From Panorpa germanica (taxonomy: Eukaryota > Arthropoda > Insecta > Mecoptera > Panorpidae): 64,000 nucleotides of DNA. The notes under the pieces are model-generated. The model saw only the letters and a list, made by a program, of their open reading frames with translations. It did not search any database and was not told the origin of the DNA. A program made the translations under genes and the position numbers. This document shows, piece by piece, positions 1 through 11,900 of this stretch. The stretch spans positions 15,696,759-15,760,758 of the forward strand of contig OY783204.1 in NCBI GenBank assembly GCA_963678705.1, in the 5' to 3' direction. Every line of letters begins with the position of its first letter. The first letter of the stretch is position 1.

Positions 1-594
1 CTAAAGTGTACACCTACTCACAAAGTTTTATACCTCATTTACATTAGCAACTTTATATTCCAGAACACCGGCGCCGGTCAAAAATCAAATTAGTAAGCAA
101 ATTTTAATTTTTTAAATTAAAAACCATACTTGCTCGGTGATGCATGGAATAGGTCCTGCAATATTTTTACCGTCGGTTTTTGGTAGAGACATGAATTATC
201 TTCTTCAAAACAGGGGTACACGACCGAGCAATTTGGCCGCAACTTTTGGGTAAATGGTTTGACAGTATAGCGCAGTATAGCGTAAGATAATGCTGGCTAG
301 TTCCTGATTACTACGAACTGAGTGCTGAAAGTTCATAGAGAAATAAAAGAACATAGCAATATTTGACAACTTTCGATTGTTTTTCAAGCTCATGTTAATT
401 ATAAACGCTTGGATTCTCGAATTGCTTCTGCCACATAATTAAACGCATTACAAAAATAAATAAATAAAATTATTTTAATCAATAATACATTACATTTATC
501 TAGTTTTCTTTGAACCACTGCTTCTAATAATAATTCTACATAATAATTAAAAAAGAGTTATTAAAACGAAACAGAATTATAAGATATATTTTAG
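1..594. other. No gene recognised
   Basis: I see no convincing coding exon, RNA gene or repeat here. A short minus-strand open stretch at 205-393 has no recognisable motif. An in-frame TAG at 592-594 closes the reading frame upstream of the first gene. Confidence 0.5.
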
Positions 595-657
595 AAAACA
601 AAATTCAAAGTGAATTATAACAATCACAATATTTCAATAGAAGTCAGGTTTCAACAA

Positions 658-2163
658 ATGATGAATGCTAAGACTGTAATAATAAAACATCAAAAGTGTC
701 AAACAGATATTACGGACCCTGTCAATAAAAAAAAAGAAATTAGCACCAACACCAGAGCTCCGGTAGTGCCTCCAGTACGTGGCGGCGAGCCGCGTGACGA
801 TATTGTCCGGCGAAGGAAGCGGAGGCCTCGAACCCCAGCTGCACAAGTTCTACAGACCGTCAGTTCAGGTTCTGGTTATTTATCAGGAAATGAAGAGATT
901 GAAATTGTCGATTTGGAGGAGCAGGGAAGAGAAGTTCCGATTAGGAGTGCCAGACCAAAGTCTCGCAATAGAACCGAAGACATAAATTACTTGTTAGACG
1001 AAATGATTTATAAAGACGAACGTAAGAAGGACCCTAGACATGACACTTATTATGAAAAACAAGGAAAGTACCAAAATCCGGAAAAGCAAGAAATGGTAAG
1101 AAAAATAGATCCAAGAAATTATTCTAGTAAACAAAATAGACATGGTAGATACCCTAGTGATGAACGACAAGAAGTAGTGCGGCCAGAAAGGCTAGATCGA
1201 CATGGCAGATACTCAAGTGATGAACGACAAGAAGTAGTGCGAACAGAAAAACTAGATAGACATGGTAGATTCTCTAGTGAAGAACGACAAGAAGTAGTGC
1301 GGCCAGAAAAACTAGATAGACATGCTAGATACTCTAGTGATGAAAGACAAGAAGTAGTGCGGCCAGAAAGGCTAGATAGACATGGTAGATACTCTAGTGA
1401 TGAAAGACAAGAAATAGTGCGGCCAGAAAGGCTAGATAGACATGGTAGATACTCTAGTGATGAACGACAAGAAGTAGTGCGGCCAGAAAAACTAGATAGA
1501 TACGGTAGATACCCTAGTGAAGAACGACAAGAAGTTGTGCGGCTAGAAAAACTGGATAGATACGGTAAATACTCTAGTGATGAACGACAAGAAATAGTCC
1601 GGCCAGAAAAACAAGAGAGATCAAGAGAACCGAGAACTTATGGGTATGTTGCACAACAAAGGATCCAAGACCCTGAAAGGGAAGTAGTGGACAGATCAAC
1701 TAGACAGGAAAGGATTCAGCCAATTGTAGATAGATTGGAAAGACAAGAAAAATCAAGAAAATATGATAAGCCTGAAAGGAAAAACAAGCCACCTATTCAG
1801 CAAGAAAGGTCAGTAAAACCAGAAAAATTTATGAGGCAAGAAAATTATGAAAAATATGAAAAGACTCTGCGTCATGATATTCCTATAAAATATGATAGAC
1901 AAGAAAGACCAAAAAGTAAAGAAAAATTACGAAAACATTATAAACCAGATAGAATAGAGCAAATTTATAAAACGGATAAGTTAATATCTAAGAGAAACAG
2001 AGACGACTCTCGAAATTATTATCGACATAAAGATCCTGAGATTGACCTGTCGACAGAGTCTAGTAGCTACGATTCACGTGACGGAATGGATGCTGGGGAG
2101 AGTAGCAGTAGTTCCTTCGGTCGAGGCCGTCGACCGAGAAGTTACAAACAGAGGTTTACCTAG
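658..2163 (+). CDS. Basic repeat protein with eight 20-residue repeats
   Basis: A single open exon of 501 codons from the first in-frame ATG (658). The frame is open back to 595, so an upstream spliced exon is possible, but no ATG precedes 658. The N-terminus carries a KCQTD motif. Residues about 162-321 are eight 20-aa repeats of the type HGRYSSDERQEVVRPEKLDR. The rest is rich in Arg, Lys, Glu, Gln and Tyr, and the C-terminus is Ser/Arg-rich. There is no signal peptide or membrane segment. I do not recognise the family. The charge pattern suggests an extended or disordered scaffold-like or structural protein, which is inference. A poly(A) signal follows 39 nt after the stop. The 3' end converges with the gene on the minus strand. 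Confidence 0.75.
   Translation: MMNAKTVIIKHQKCQTDITDPVNKKKEISTNTRAPVVPPVRGGEPRDDIVRRRKRRPRTPAAQVLQTVSSGSGYLSGNEEIEIVDLEEQGREVPIRSARPKSRNRTEDINYLLDEMIYKDERKKDPRHDTYYEKQGKYQNPEKQEMVRKIDPRNYSSKQNRHGRYPSDERQEVVRPERLDRHGRYSSDERQEVVRTEKLDRHGRFSSEERQEVVRPEKLDRHARYSSDERQEVVRPERLDRHGRYSSDERQEIVRPERLDRHGRYSSDERQEVVRPEKLDRYGRYPSEERQEVVRLEKLDRYGKYSSDERQEIVRPEKQERSREPRTYGYVAQQRIQDPEREVVDRSTRQERIQPIVDRLERQEKSRKYDKPERKNKPPIQQERSVKPEKFMRQENYEKYEKTLRHDIPIKYDRQERPKSKEKLRKHYKPDRIEQIYKTDKLISKRNRDDSRNYYRHKDPEIDLSTESSSYDSRDGMDAGESSSSSFGRGRRPRSYKQRFT
1141..1620 (+). repeat. Coding tandem repeat, 8 x 60 bp
   Basis: Eight consecutive units of exactly 60 bp (starting at 1141, 1201, 1261, 1321, 1381, 1441, 1501, 1561), each encoding 20 residues. 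Units differ mainly at single bases (for example HGR/HAR/YGR, SDER/SEER, RPERL/RPEKL/RTEKL), and no unit has an insertion or deletion. Confidence 0.95.
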
Positions 2164-2201
2164 TTAGATGTATAGTATAATATTGTTTAAATTACTTGTG
2201 C

Positions 2202-2207
2202 AATAAA
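2202..2207 (+). terminator. Poly(A) signal AATAAA of the repeat-protein gene
   Basis: Canonical AATAAA 39 nt after the stop codon of the plus-strand gene. Confidence 0.7.
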
Positions 2208-2235
2208 TACGTTGTGTTGTGAACAGATTAAACGT

Positions 2236-2241
2236 TTTATT
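2236..2241 (-). terminator. Poly(A) signal of the convergent minus-strand gene
   Basis: TTTATT on the plus strand reads AATAAA on the minus strand, about 110 nt beyond the stop of the 887-aa gene. It lies only 29 nt from the opposing gene's signal, so the two mRNA 3' ends should abut or overlap. Confidence 0.5.
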
Positions 2242-2352
2242 ATGTCAATACACATTATGTAAACAGTAATATCCTAGGCTAACTTCCAATAGTGGTTGGT
2301 TGCAATTTATACATTTAAAATCAAATAAAATATGACGCATTAAGTAATACAA

Positions 2353-5016
2353 TTACGGTACATATTTAGGATTCTGATGACTTTTTCTTTTGTTGTGTTC
2401 TGGTTGCATTGATGATACGTAACTTTCATATGAAATAGCTTCCGTGTCATTTCTTGTTCTCAAATTCATTGAGGGAGTAGACCATCTATAGTCAGGGTCA
2501 CTAAGCACAGGCTCACCCTTCTGAGCTGATTTCCAAGGACAAGTCTTCTTGCCGACCAACTCTTTGTTATGCACCGGATTGCAATAAGGTGATTTATGCT
2601 CCACGTAATAATTTACAGTTCCTACAAAAAATTCTTTCCTGCGTGCCTCAGAAGACTTGTGAACTCTGCGCTTGCTTTGCCTTTGTTGTGCATAAGGTAA
2701 TATAGTCGGATTGTTATGCTTCATGTTACAACAGTTAGTTCGGTGGTTATCACTCTTGCGATAAAATTCTTTCATATCCAAAGCAGTTATTGCAGAAGAT
2801 TTTAGGGAATTCGAAGAGGGTTTTGATTCACAAGCTACTTGATAATGTTTTCGAGCGCCACAAAACACACTTGGTGTGTTCTGAAGATGGTACATTGGAA
2901 CTAGATTACAATTCCTTTTAGTATCCTTCAGTATATTGTAGTTGTAAACTGAATGTCTATTGTCATCCAACGTTTCACTGCCGCAGGTACATGGCCGGTG
3001 GCGCAAATAACACGGTTCATTAATATAGTAATCAGGGTTCTGGCTCTCTAAAATCTTCCCTAAATTAGATTGCTTGCAAACATGTTGATGTGGTCTTGCG
3101 GAGGAGTGATAATGAACTGGTTTTCTCTTCTGCATAATTTCATTTTTAAATTCCAAAATCTCTGGCGTTCTGAGCTTGTTTGGTTTTGGACTTCTAAGTG
3201 CTGTTGTCGTTGGCTTCCGTCGTACATTCATTTGTTGCTTTAAGTAGTTTTCTATAATTGATTCATTAACACCCAATGATGAATTAGGTTCCGTGTCGAT
3301 TATACTTGGCATTAAGTCTGTTGTAATAGAATTTATCACAGGGTCCATGCATATAGCTTTTACTCTATTTTGAAGATCGGACAAAGACCGTTGCAGTGGT
3401 TCAAACACTCTTCTGAAATGTGTTCTAGCTCGCTCAATTGTTTCTATTTCATACCTGGGACGCATATTGTACATACTATCAGAAAACGTATTTCGGTGAT
3501 TGGTTTTTAGATGATGAGAATAATGATCAATTTGATATTCCTTTTTAGTCGCTTCAGACCTTAACGAAAACTTTGACTGATCTTGAATTACTGCCTCATC
3601 TGATATACTTCTATACGAATCATCAACTTTTAGCACGGATTGCTTATAAATGATATCCTTCATTTCAGAATAGCTTGCATTTTTACAATCCGTGTTTTTC
3701 TTTATTTTACTATTTTTCAACTTTAGTGAGCTTGTTTTTTCGATTAAAGTATTACTTATACGAATATCTGTATTTTTTATGTCGTCGTGTAGTATGATTT
3801 TCTTTTCATTTGTTTCTTCAACACTTTTCGATGCTTTTTGAGGAACAAGCATTATTTTAATCGTCATGTCTGATTTAGCAGGAACATCTATGGAATCCTT
3901 CCCTCCCTTGCAATGTTTTGTTTGGGTCATAGCCGTTTGCTTATCTGATAAAGCTGCTTCGGTGTTTTGTGAGGTCTTCTTAAAGCTATTCATTAGAACT
4001 GGTGCATAGAAAGAGCTCTGCGTTCCCACAGTGTTATTTCTGCGATTTGAATTGCCTTCTGTGATAGTGACATTTTGCATGGTTTGACATCCGGCGTCTC
4101 TGATATCTAACGTCGTTTGGCATGATGCATGTATTCTACTTTTGTGTATTGTTATCATATTTGCTGCTATGGCATCCTGATTGTATTGACTTCTAAAGCT
4201 ATCCAGATTACTACCATGTCCCTCCATATTCTGTAGAAGTTGCTTACACTCGCAGTCATTTCCTGTTTTTAGCTGTTTTTCAATCTGTTTCTTCACGGTA
4301 GGAAGTATTATTTCCTGCAATAGTTTCTCCAAATTTACGTTATTTTCATCATCAATATTGGAAATGTAGAAGTCTTCACATCGAATACTATCTATTTCGT
4401 CTAAGTTAAAAATATTGTTGTTCACACCATCTACCGGGATATCTGTGTTGCATTGAATGCCAACGGATGTTGTTTTAGTAAGAACTTCCTTCTTCTCCAT
4501 ACTAACCATATTTTTATGTAAAGTCGTTGCATACCTCAATCGGGGTGCGTTCTTTTCAAACTTTTGAATTTTCTCATTTACTGAAGAAAGGCCAATCTCC
4601 TTCTTACCAACTTTCGAATCTGGTCTTATTGAAGACATAACGTTTAACCCTTCACCTGCTTCCCCTGTGTTAGTGTATCTTTGAGTCGCTTCCGAGAGAG
4701 CGTTAAGCGTTGATCGAACATCCCTGTCAAGGATAACATCCTGCGTTGGCTGGGATTCCAGCCAGGAAATTAGTTCCATTATGTTTTGCCTGCAATCATG
4801 TCGCAACTCGTTGCATTCCCCAGAATGATTATCATCGAAGGGCGAATCTTCGTGCGCTGACTGATTCGTCGTGATACTGTTCTCCGACAACGAGTCGTAC
4901 TCTTGCCTCAAGTTGTTGGCTGGAAAGGATTCCAAACGTTTCATGCTCTTATTTCTATCAAACGAAATTTGACTACAAACCCCACTATCGCTGCCGAAAT
5001 CATTGTTCCGGTCCAT
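2353..5016 (-). CDS. 887-aa uncharacterised, largely disordered protein
   Basis: One uninterrupted minus-strand frame with its ATG at 5016-5014 in a good context (AATAATGG). The protein is hydrophilic, rich in Ser, Asn, Lys and Thr, with no signal peptide, membrane helix or recognisable fold. The region about 185-365 has a run of short Gln-Thr-type motifs (SVGIQCNTD, HASCQTTLD, AGCQTMQ, VGTQSS, SQNTEA, MTQTK) like those bound by dynein light chain LC8. The binding is inference. The C-terminal third is basic and has several Cys/His residues (CYLRHRPCTCGS, CNMKHNN) without a regular zinc-finger spacing. An intronless 2.7-kb gene is unusual beside multi-exon neighbours, but nothing indicates a retrocopy. 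Family not recognised. Confidence 0.7.
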   Translation of the reverse strand: MDRNNDFGSDSGVCSQISFDRNKSMKRLESFPANNLRQEYDSLSENSITTNQSAHEDSPFDDNHSGECNELRHDCRQNIMELISWLESQPTQDVILDRDVRSTLNALSEATQRYTNTGEAGEGLNVMSSIRPDSKVGKKEIGLSSVNEKIQKFEKNAPRLRYATTLHKNMVSMEKKEVLTKTTSVGIQCNTDIPVDGVNNNIFNLDEIDSIRCEDFYISNIDDENNVNLEKLLQEIILPTVKKQIEKQLKTGNDCECKQLLQNMEGHGSNLDSFRSQYNQDAIAANMITIHKSRIHASCQTTLDIRDAGCQTMQNVTITEGNSNRRNNTVGTQSSFYAPVLMNSFKKTSQNTEAALSDKQTAMTQTKHCKGGKDSIDVPAKSDMTIKIMLVPQKASKSVEETNEKKIILHDDIKNTDIRISNTLIEKTSSLKLKNSKIKKNTDCKNASYSEMKDIIYKQSVLKVDDSYRSISDEAVIQDQSKFSLRSEATKKEYQIDHYSHHLKTNHRNTFSDSMYNMRPRYEIETIERARTHFRRVFEPLQRSLSDLQNRVKAICMDPVINSITTDLMPSIIDTEPNSSLGVNESIIENYLKQQMNVRRKPTTTALRSPKPNKLRTPEILEFKNEIMQKRKPVHYHSSARPHQHVCKQSNLGKILESQNPDYYINEPCYLRHRPCTCGSETLDDNRHSVYNYNILKDTKRNCNLVPMYHLQNTPSVFCGARKHYQVACESKPSSNSLKSSAITALDMKEFYRKSDNHRTNCCNMKHNNPTILPYAQQRQSKRRVHKSSEARRKEFFVGTVNYYVEHKSPYCNPVHNKELVGKKTCPWKSAQKGEPVLSDPDYRWSTPSMNLRTRNDTEAISYESYVSSMQPEHNKRKSHQNPKYVP

Positions 5017-5841
5017 TATTGATTTGAATATTTATTTTTAAATTGGTGCTTTATTTAAAGTTTACTATATTAATGAAATCTGACACATTGCTTTCCCAAA
5101 ATATGATCAGAACAATTTGAATCACTTTCCAGAATACTTTAATACTCATTAGCACATCAGACCCAAATTAACGAATAATTTAGACCCTGATTATAACAAC
5201 TATGGTGGTGTTTTGTTTTTATTCTCTGTAACGTTAGCCAACTAAATGCTATTTCAAAATTTTACTGATTTGGTAATATTATTAATTTATTTGAAGAAAT
5301 GAATAAAGGAATGTTTGATATTTTTATTATGGGTGTAATTTCCGTGCTGTATTTCGGCACTCTTATTTTACGCCAGGAACCTGCAGCTTCCACTGTAATC
5401 TCAAACGTACACTTTACTTAGTATTTATGTAGGTAGATTTAAGTAGACGTATATTACATGTAATTGCTATATATAAATTATATCTTTGGTATATTCAAGG
5501 ATCTAATAGAGCATTTACTTTGATTCACTTGCTAAAAACGTCTTTCAAACTTACCTCAATTCACTATTAAACAAAAAAATAACAAAATCATCTATTTCAT
5601 AGTCATCATAGATCTCCATAATAATATTCAAATCAATCAGAATGTTCAAAAAACGAAATGTAAAAAACTAATAAAAAAAATATAAAGCATTATGGTAAAT
5701 TAACGCGTAAGATCATTCCAAACAACCTTCAAAATGTAAGTTTCCTAATCCAGTTATTTTAATGGAAAAGTATTTTACTGGAAAGTCAACGTATGGCGTA
5801 TAAGACCCTGTTCACAATAATGATGCCAACATTAATTTCAG
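5017..5841. promoter_or_regulatory. Divergent intergenic region
   Basis: About 0.8 kb between the minus-strand 887-aa gene and the plus-strand seven-exon gene. It should hold the promoter of the first, and the promoter or untranslated first exon of the second: the coding exon at 5843 is preceded by a good splice acceptor (aatttcag), implying an upstream non-coding exon that I cannot place. No definite TATA or initiator motif can be assigned. Confidence 0.35.
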
Positions 5842-5842
5842 C

Positions 5843-5965
5843 ATGTCAAGTAGTGATACAGATCAACAAAACGGTGTAAAAACTAATCTAGTTGTCAAAC
5901 AGAGACAGGGGGGCTTTGAAACCACCAAGAGTAAAGAGCTGGTCAGAGGAGGATCTCCATTGGAG
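5843..5965 (+). CDS. Coding exon 1 of the seven-exon gene (ATG exon)
   Basis: The acceptor (tttcag) lies one base before cATG, and the exon ends GAG|GTAAGT. It holds 41 codons, phase 0, beginning MSSSDTDQQNG and ending GGSPLE. Confidence 0.6.
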
Positions 5966-8900
5966 GTAAGTTAATATGAATAAAATCTAAAAAAGACGCA
6001 ATCTCTGTGGAGGATTTCTCAGTTGAATAGATAGAGACTTATTCTGTCTGGTCTGGTTTCAATATATTCTGATATGTCGTAAAGTTTGCTAAGGAAGACT
6101 GATATTTTCATAGAGCAGGACCTAATAACGAAAAAAAAAGAGGTGCAGGTGTAACTAAGGGTATATTATGAGGCAGGAGAGGGAAAAGATACGATATATA
6201 CATCATCTACTATTATAATGTTCGTAATGTTCCAATTTAACATGGAAAACTCATAAGAACTCATAGATATTTATATATATACTAGCTTTTACCCCCGTCG
6301 CAAGCGACGTCTGTTTTTTGTGTGTGGCTTGAATTTCATGTCAAAATTTAATTCCATTTTTAAATTGAAATAATAAATAAACTCGCACACATGTAAATTG
6401 ACTAAAAAAATATATTTTTTTTAACAAAATAAAAAATATTTTTAATTTATGCGTTATTTGACCAACTTTTTTTCAAAATTTGGGGATTTTTTTTTCGATT
6501 CGTAAATAAGTTACCAAGGTTAGCCTATATACAAAATTTCAACTTTCTAGCACAATTTTTACTCTCGGCAAATATTGCCCCCCGTGCCCCCAAATAAAAT
6601 TTTGAAATTTTGAATTTTTTTTTTTTAATAATATGCTTAATTATTCTAGAATCCAGAATATGAACTTTCTCCAAAGTTCCCTACCGGGCCACCGAATTTC
6701 TTCAACCACCCCTTTTTCAATTTTTGAATTTCTAATTTTTGAGAAATGGTGGCATTGAATACCTTAATACACATGCAAAATTTCAACTTTCTATCTTTTA
6801 CGAATTAAAAGTAATACAGCAAAAAAGGGTTCCCTTTTTTTCCAGTTTTTCCAAAATTACGGGTTTCCAGGAAATTCAAGGAAAAATCCGGGGACGCTAA
6901 AAGTCTTAGAATTTTTTTCTCTACGAAATAGCAAACTTTCAAAAACATTGACGGAGCCGTTTTCATTCTACCATACGAATTTCAGCAACAAACATATAAA
7001 CATATAAACATATAAACATATAAACATATAAATATACAGTTGGAACATTATAATATAGGATATAGGATATATATATATTTCCGGTAACAAAATCTGTATG
7101 GTATCTTCTAAACGGCGCCTACAAAGTTTTATAAATTTTGATATTATGTAAAGGACAAATTTCTAAGACTTTCTACGTCCCTGAATTTTTCCCTGAATTT
7201 CCCTGGAACAAATTATTCTGGAAAAACTGGAAAATTCGAAAAAATACTTTTGCAAATATCTGACGAACTAGAAAAGATAGAAAACTGAAATTTGGTGTGT
7301 GTATTAAGGTATTCAATGCTGACATTTCTCAAAAATTAGAAATTCAAAAATTGAAAAAGGGGGGGTTAAAGAAATTTGGGGGCCCGTTAGGGAACTTTGG
7401 AGAAAGTTCATATTCTGGATTCTAGAATAATTAAGTATATTAATAATAAAAAAAAATTTAAAATTTTAAAATTTTATTGGGGGGCACGGGGGCAGTATTT
7501 TTCGAGAGTAAAAATTGTGCTAGAAAGTTAAAATTTTGTATATAGGCTAACCTTGGTAACTTATTTACGAATCGAAAAAAAAAATCCCAAATTTTGAAAA
7601 AAAGTTGGTCAAATAACGCATAAATTGAAAATATTTTTTATTTTGATAAAAAAATAATATTTTTTTAGTCAATTTATATGTGTGTATATGTGCGCGAGTT
7701 TATTTATTATTTCAATTTAAAAATAGAACAGTTAAATATGAAATTAATTTACGAATTATTTTATTAAATTCAAATGATACACGCCAAAAAGACGTCGCAT
7801 TGCGACGGGGGTAAACTCAAGTATATTATAATGTCCCAGGTGTATATTTATATCATCTACTATTATAATGTTCGTAATGTTCCAATTTAACATGGAAAAC
7901 TCATAAGAACTCATAGATATTTATATATATATATATATATATATTTCCGGTAACAAAATCTGTATGGTATCTTCTAAACGGCGCCTACAAAGTTTTATAA
8001 ATTTTGATATTATGTAAAGGACAAATTTCTAAGACTTTCTACGTCCCTGAATTTTTCCCTGAATTTCCCTGGAACAAATTATTCTGGAAAAACTGGAAAA
8101 TTCGAAAAAATACTTTTGCAAATATCTGACGAACTAGAAAAGATAGAAAACTGAAATTTGGTGTGTGTATTAAGGTATTCAATGCTGACATTTCTCAAAA
8201 ATTAGAAATTCAAAAATTGAAAAAGGGGGGGTTAAAGAAATTTGGGGGCCCGTTAGGGAACTTTGGAGAAAGTTCATATTCTTGATTCTAGAATAATTAA
8301 GTATATTAATAATAAAAAAAAATTTAAAATTTTAAAATTTTATTGGGGGGCACGGGGGCAGTATTTTTCGAGAGTAAAAATTGTGCTAGAAAGTTAAAAT
8401 TTTGTATATAGGCTAACCTTGGTAACTTATTTACGAATCGAAAAAAAAAATCCCAAATTTTGAAAAAAAGTTGGTCAATTAACGCATAAATTGAAAATAT
8501 TTTTTATTTTGATAAAAAAATAATATTTTTTTAATCAATTTATATGTGTGTATATGTGCGCGAGTTTATTTATTATTTCAATTTAAAAATAGAACAGTTA
8601 AATATGAAATTTAATTACGAATTATTTTATTGGATTTAAATGATACACGCCAAAAAGACATCGCTTTGCGACGGGGGTAAACCTTAGACTTTAAAAGAGA
8701 CTTTAAAGAGAAAAAAATCTAAGACTTCTAGCATCCCCGGATTTTTCCCTGAGTTTCCTGGAAACCCGTAATTTGGGAAAAAATGGAAAAAAGTGAGCCC
8801 TTTTTTGCTGTATTACTTTTAATTCGTAAATTATAGAAAGATGAAATTTTGCATGTGTATTAAGGTATTCAATGCTGACATTTCTCAAAAATTAGAAATT

Positions 8901-11900
8901 AAAAAATTAAAAAAGGGGGGGTTGAAGAAATTCGGGGGCCCGGTAGGAAACGTCAAAGAAAGTTCATATTCTAAATTCTAGAATAATTAAGTATATTATC
9001 AATAATAGAAAATTCAAAATTTTATTTGGGGGCACGGGGGACAATATTTTTCGAATGTAAAAATGGTGCTAGAAAGTTGAAATTTTGTATATAGGCTAAC
9101 CTTGGTAACTTATTTACTAATCAAAAAAAATCCCAAATTTTGAAAAAAAGTTGGTCAAATAACGCATAAATTGAAAATATTTTTTATTTTAATATAAAAA
9201 ATATATTTTTTTGGTCAGTTTATATGAAAAATTAATTGTTATTATATGTAAAATTAATATAGGACGAGTTTATTTATTATTTCAATTTAAAAATGGAATT
9301 AAATTTTGACATGAAATTCAAGCCACACACAAAAAACAGACGTCGCTTGCGACGGGGGTAAAAGCTAGTATATTATAATGTCCCAGGTGTATATTTATAT
9401 TCTTATATGTTTGGTTCAAATTTTGTATGGCATCTCGAAAACGGCTCCAGGGAAGTTTTTAAAAATTTCCTATTTTGTAGAGAAAAAAATTCTAAGACTT
9501 TTGGCGTCCCTGGATTTTCCCCTGAATTTCCTGGAAACCCGTAATTTTGGAAAAACTGGAAAAAAAGTGATCCCTTTTTTGCTGTATTACTTTTAAGTCG
9601 TAAAAGATAGAAAGTTGAAATTTTGCATGTGTATTAAGCTATTTAAGGCCGATATTTCTCAAAAATTAGAAATTCAAAAATTGAAAAAGGGGGGGTTAAA
9701 GAAATTCGGGGGCCCGGTAGGAAACTTTGGAGAAAGTTCATATTCTGAATTCTAGAATAATTAAGTATATTATTAATGAAAAAAAATTCAAAATTTCAAA
9801 ATTTTATTTGGGGGCACGGGGGCAGTATTTTCCGAGAGTAAAAATTGTGCTAGAAAGTTGAAATTTTGTATATAGCCTAACCTTGGTAAGTTATTTACGA
9901 ATCGAAAAAAAAAATTCCAAATTTTGAAAAAAAGTTGGTCAAATAACGCATAAATTGAAAATATTTTTTATTTTGATAAAAAAAATATATATTTTAGTCA
10001 ATTTATATGTGTCAATGTATTTGTGCGAGTTTATTTATTATTTCAATTTAAAAATAGAACAGTGAAATATGAAATTTAATTACGAATTATTTTATTGGAT
10101 TCAAATGATGTACGCCAAAAAGACGTCGCATTGCGACGGGGGTAAACTCAAGTATATTATAATGTCCCAGCTGTATATTTATATTCTTATATGTTTATGT
10201 CTTTATATGTTTGGTTCGAATTTTGTAAGGCATCTCGAAAACGGCTCCAGGGAAGTTTTTAAAAATTTCCTATTTCGTAGAGAAAAAAATTCTAAGACTT
10301 TTGGCGTCCCCGGATTTTTCCCTGAATTTCCTGGAAACCCGTAATTTTGGCAGAACTGGAAAAAAGTGATCCCTTTTTTGCTGTATTACTTTTAATTCGT
10401 ATAAGATATAAAGTTGAAATTTTGCATGTGTATTAAGGTATTCAATGCTGACATTTCTCAAAAATTAGAAATTCAAAAATTGAAAAAGGGGGGGTTAAAG
10501 AAATTCGGGGGCCCGGTAGGGAACTTTGGAGAAAATTCATTTTATGGATTCTAGAATAATTAAGTATATTATAAATAAAAAAAAAATCAAAATTTCAAAA
10601 TTTATTTGGCGGCACGGGGGACATTATTTTTCGAGTGTAAAAATTGTGCTAGAAAGTTGAAATTTTGTATATAGGCTAACCTTGGCAACTTATTTACGAA
10701 TCGAAAAAAAAATCCCAAATTTTGAAAAAAATTAAATTTTGACATGAAATTCATGCCACTCACAAAAAACAAACGTCGCTTGCGACGGGGGTAAAAGCTA
10801 GTATATATATATTGTTACAATTTTGACGTGGTTATACTTTCCTATTCAGCTTCTAACACCAAGGGTTAAGAACTTGTAAGGGCGTAGTTCTCGAACCTTC
10901 TGTGACACCAAATATTACAAATTCTTAGGTGCGAGCGAGGGGAATCTTAAAGGGAGCCAAATTCTCGAACCTTCGATTAGTACCGTACCACGCGCACGCG
11001 ACTTGGATTCTTTTAATTACTGAGCGGAAGTAATTATTTTCACTATACGGTCGTTGTAGGCGTTGTAACTTAATAATTAAGAATAAGCACAATTAAAATA
11101 AGAACAAGTATTTACAATTTTTACAGACTTCATTAAATAACAAGAAAAAACAATTTACAACTACTTTCTAGCACTATTCACTTTTCATTCTTGGTTTTGT
11201 TCTGGCTGGCTTCTTACAACTGACTGACTGTAGTGAACTGACTGCGACACTGTGACCCAGTTTCTTTTATCCCGTCCGGTGACGTACCAGAATATTCCTT
11301 CTCTCGAAATTCTTGACTTTCTGGAAGGAATCAATGTCATGGCTCGTATTAGTTCGCAGTATAATTATTTCCAGAAGAGTGTTTTATTTACAACTTGTTT
11401 ATCTCTTATTTCTAAGAAATCAACGCAATGAAATAAATGCGTCTCAAATAAACAACTTTGTTTATGACGCAGTGGTATATGTCTAAGGTGTACCGTATAA
11501 GTAACCATTTCTGCTAATTACGGATATTTGACAACTATAATTTTTCTATGCTCAGCCGCATATCAAATTCGTAACAATATATAGCAATAACTTCATACTA
11601 TGTTGACAGTTTTTGTGGTGACATGGTCTGATTAATGTAGGCTAAACCTTTGCATAATTAGATTATGATTATGTATGTACATAAACAATTTAATTTAATA
11701 ACAATCAAACACAGAAAATATAACTCTGGTCTGGGGACCAAATGCCCGAGGTCGCAGGCATCAGCGTATAAATATTATGTAAATTTTATATATTATAAAT
11801 ATACTTAATCCATAACCATTATTTTAAAGATAAGCGTCCCATTGTTCGATGGGAAGACCATGTGGGTCCGCGTCGACAACAGCATTGCTGTCGATGATGC

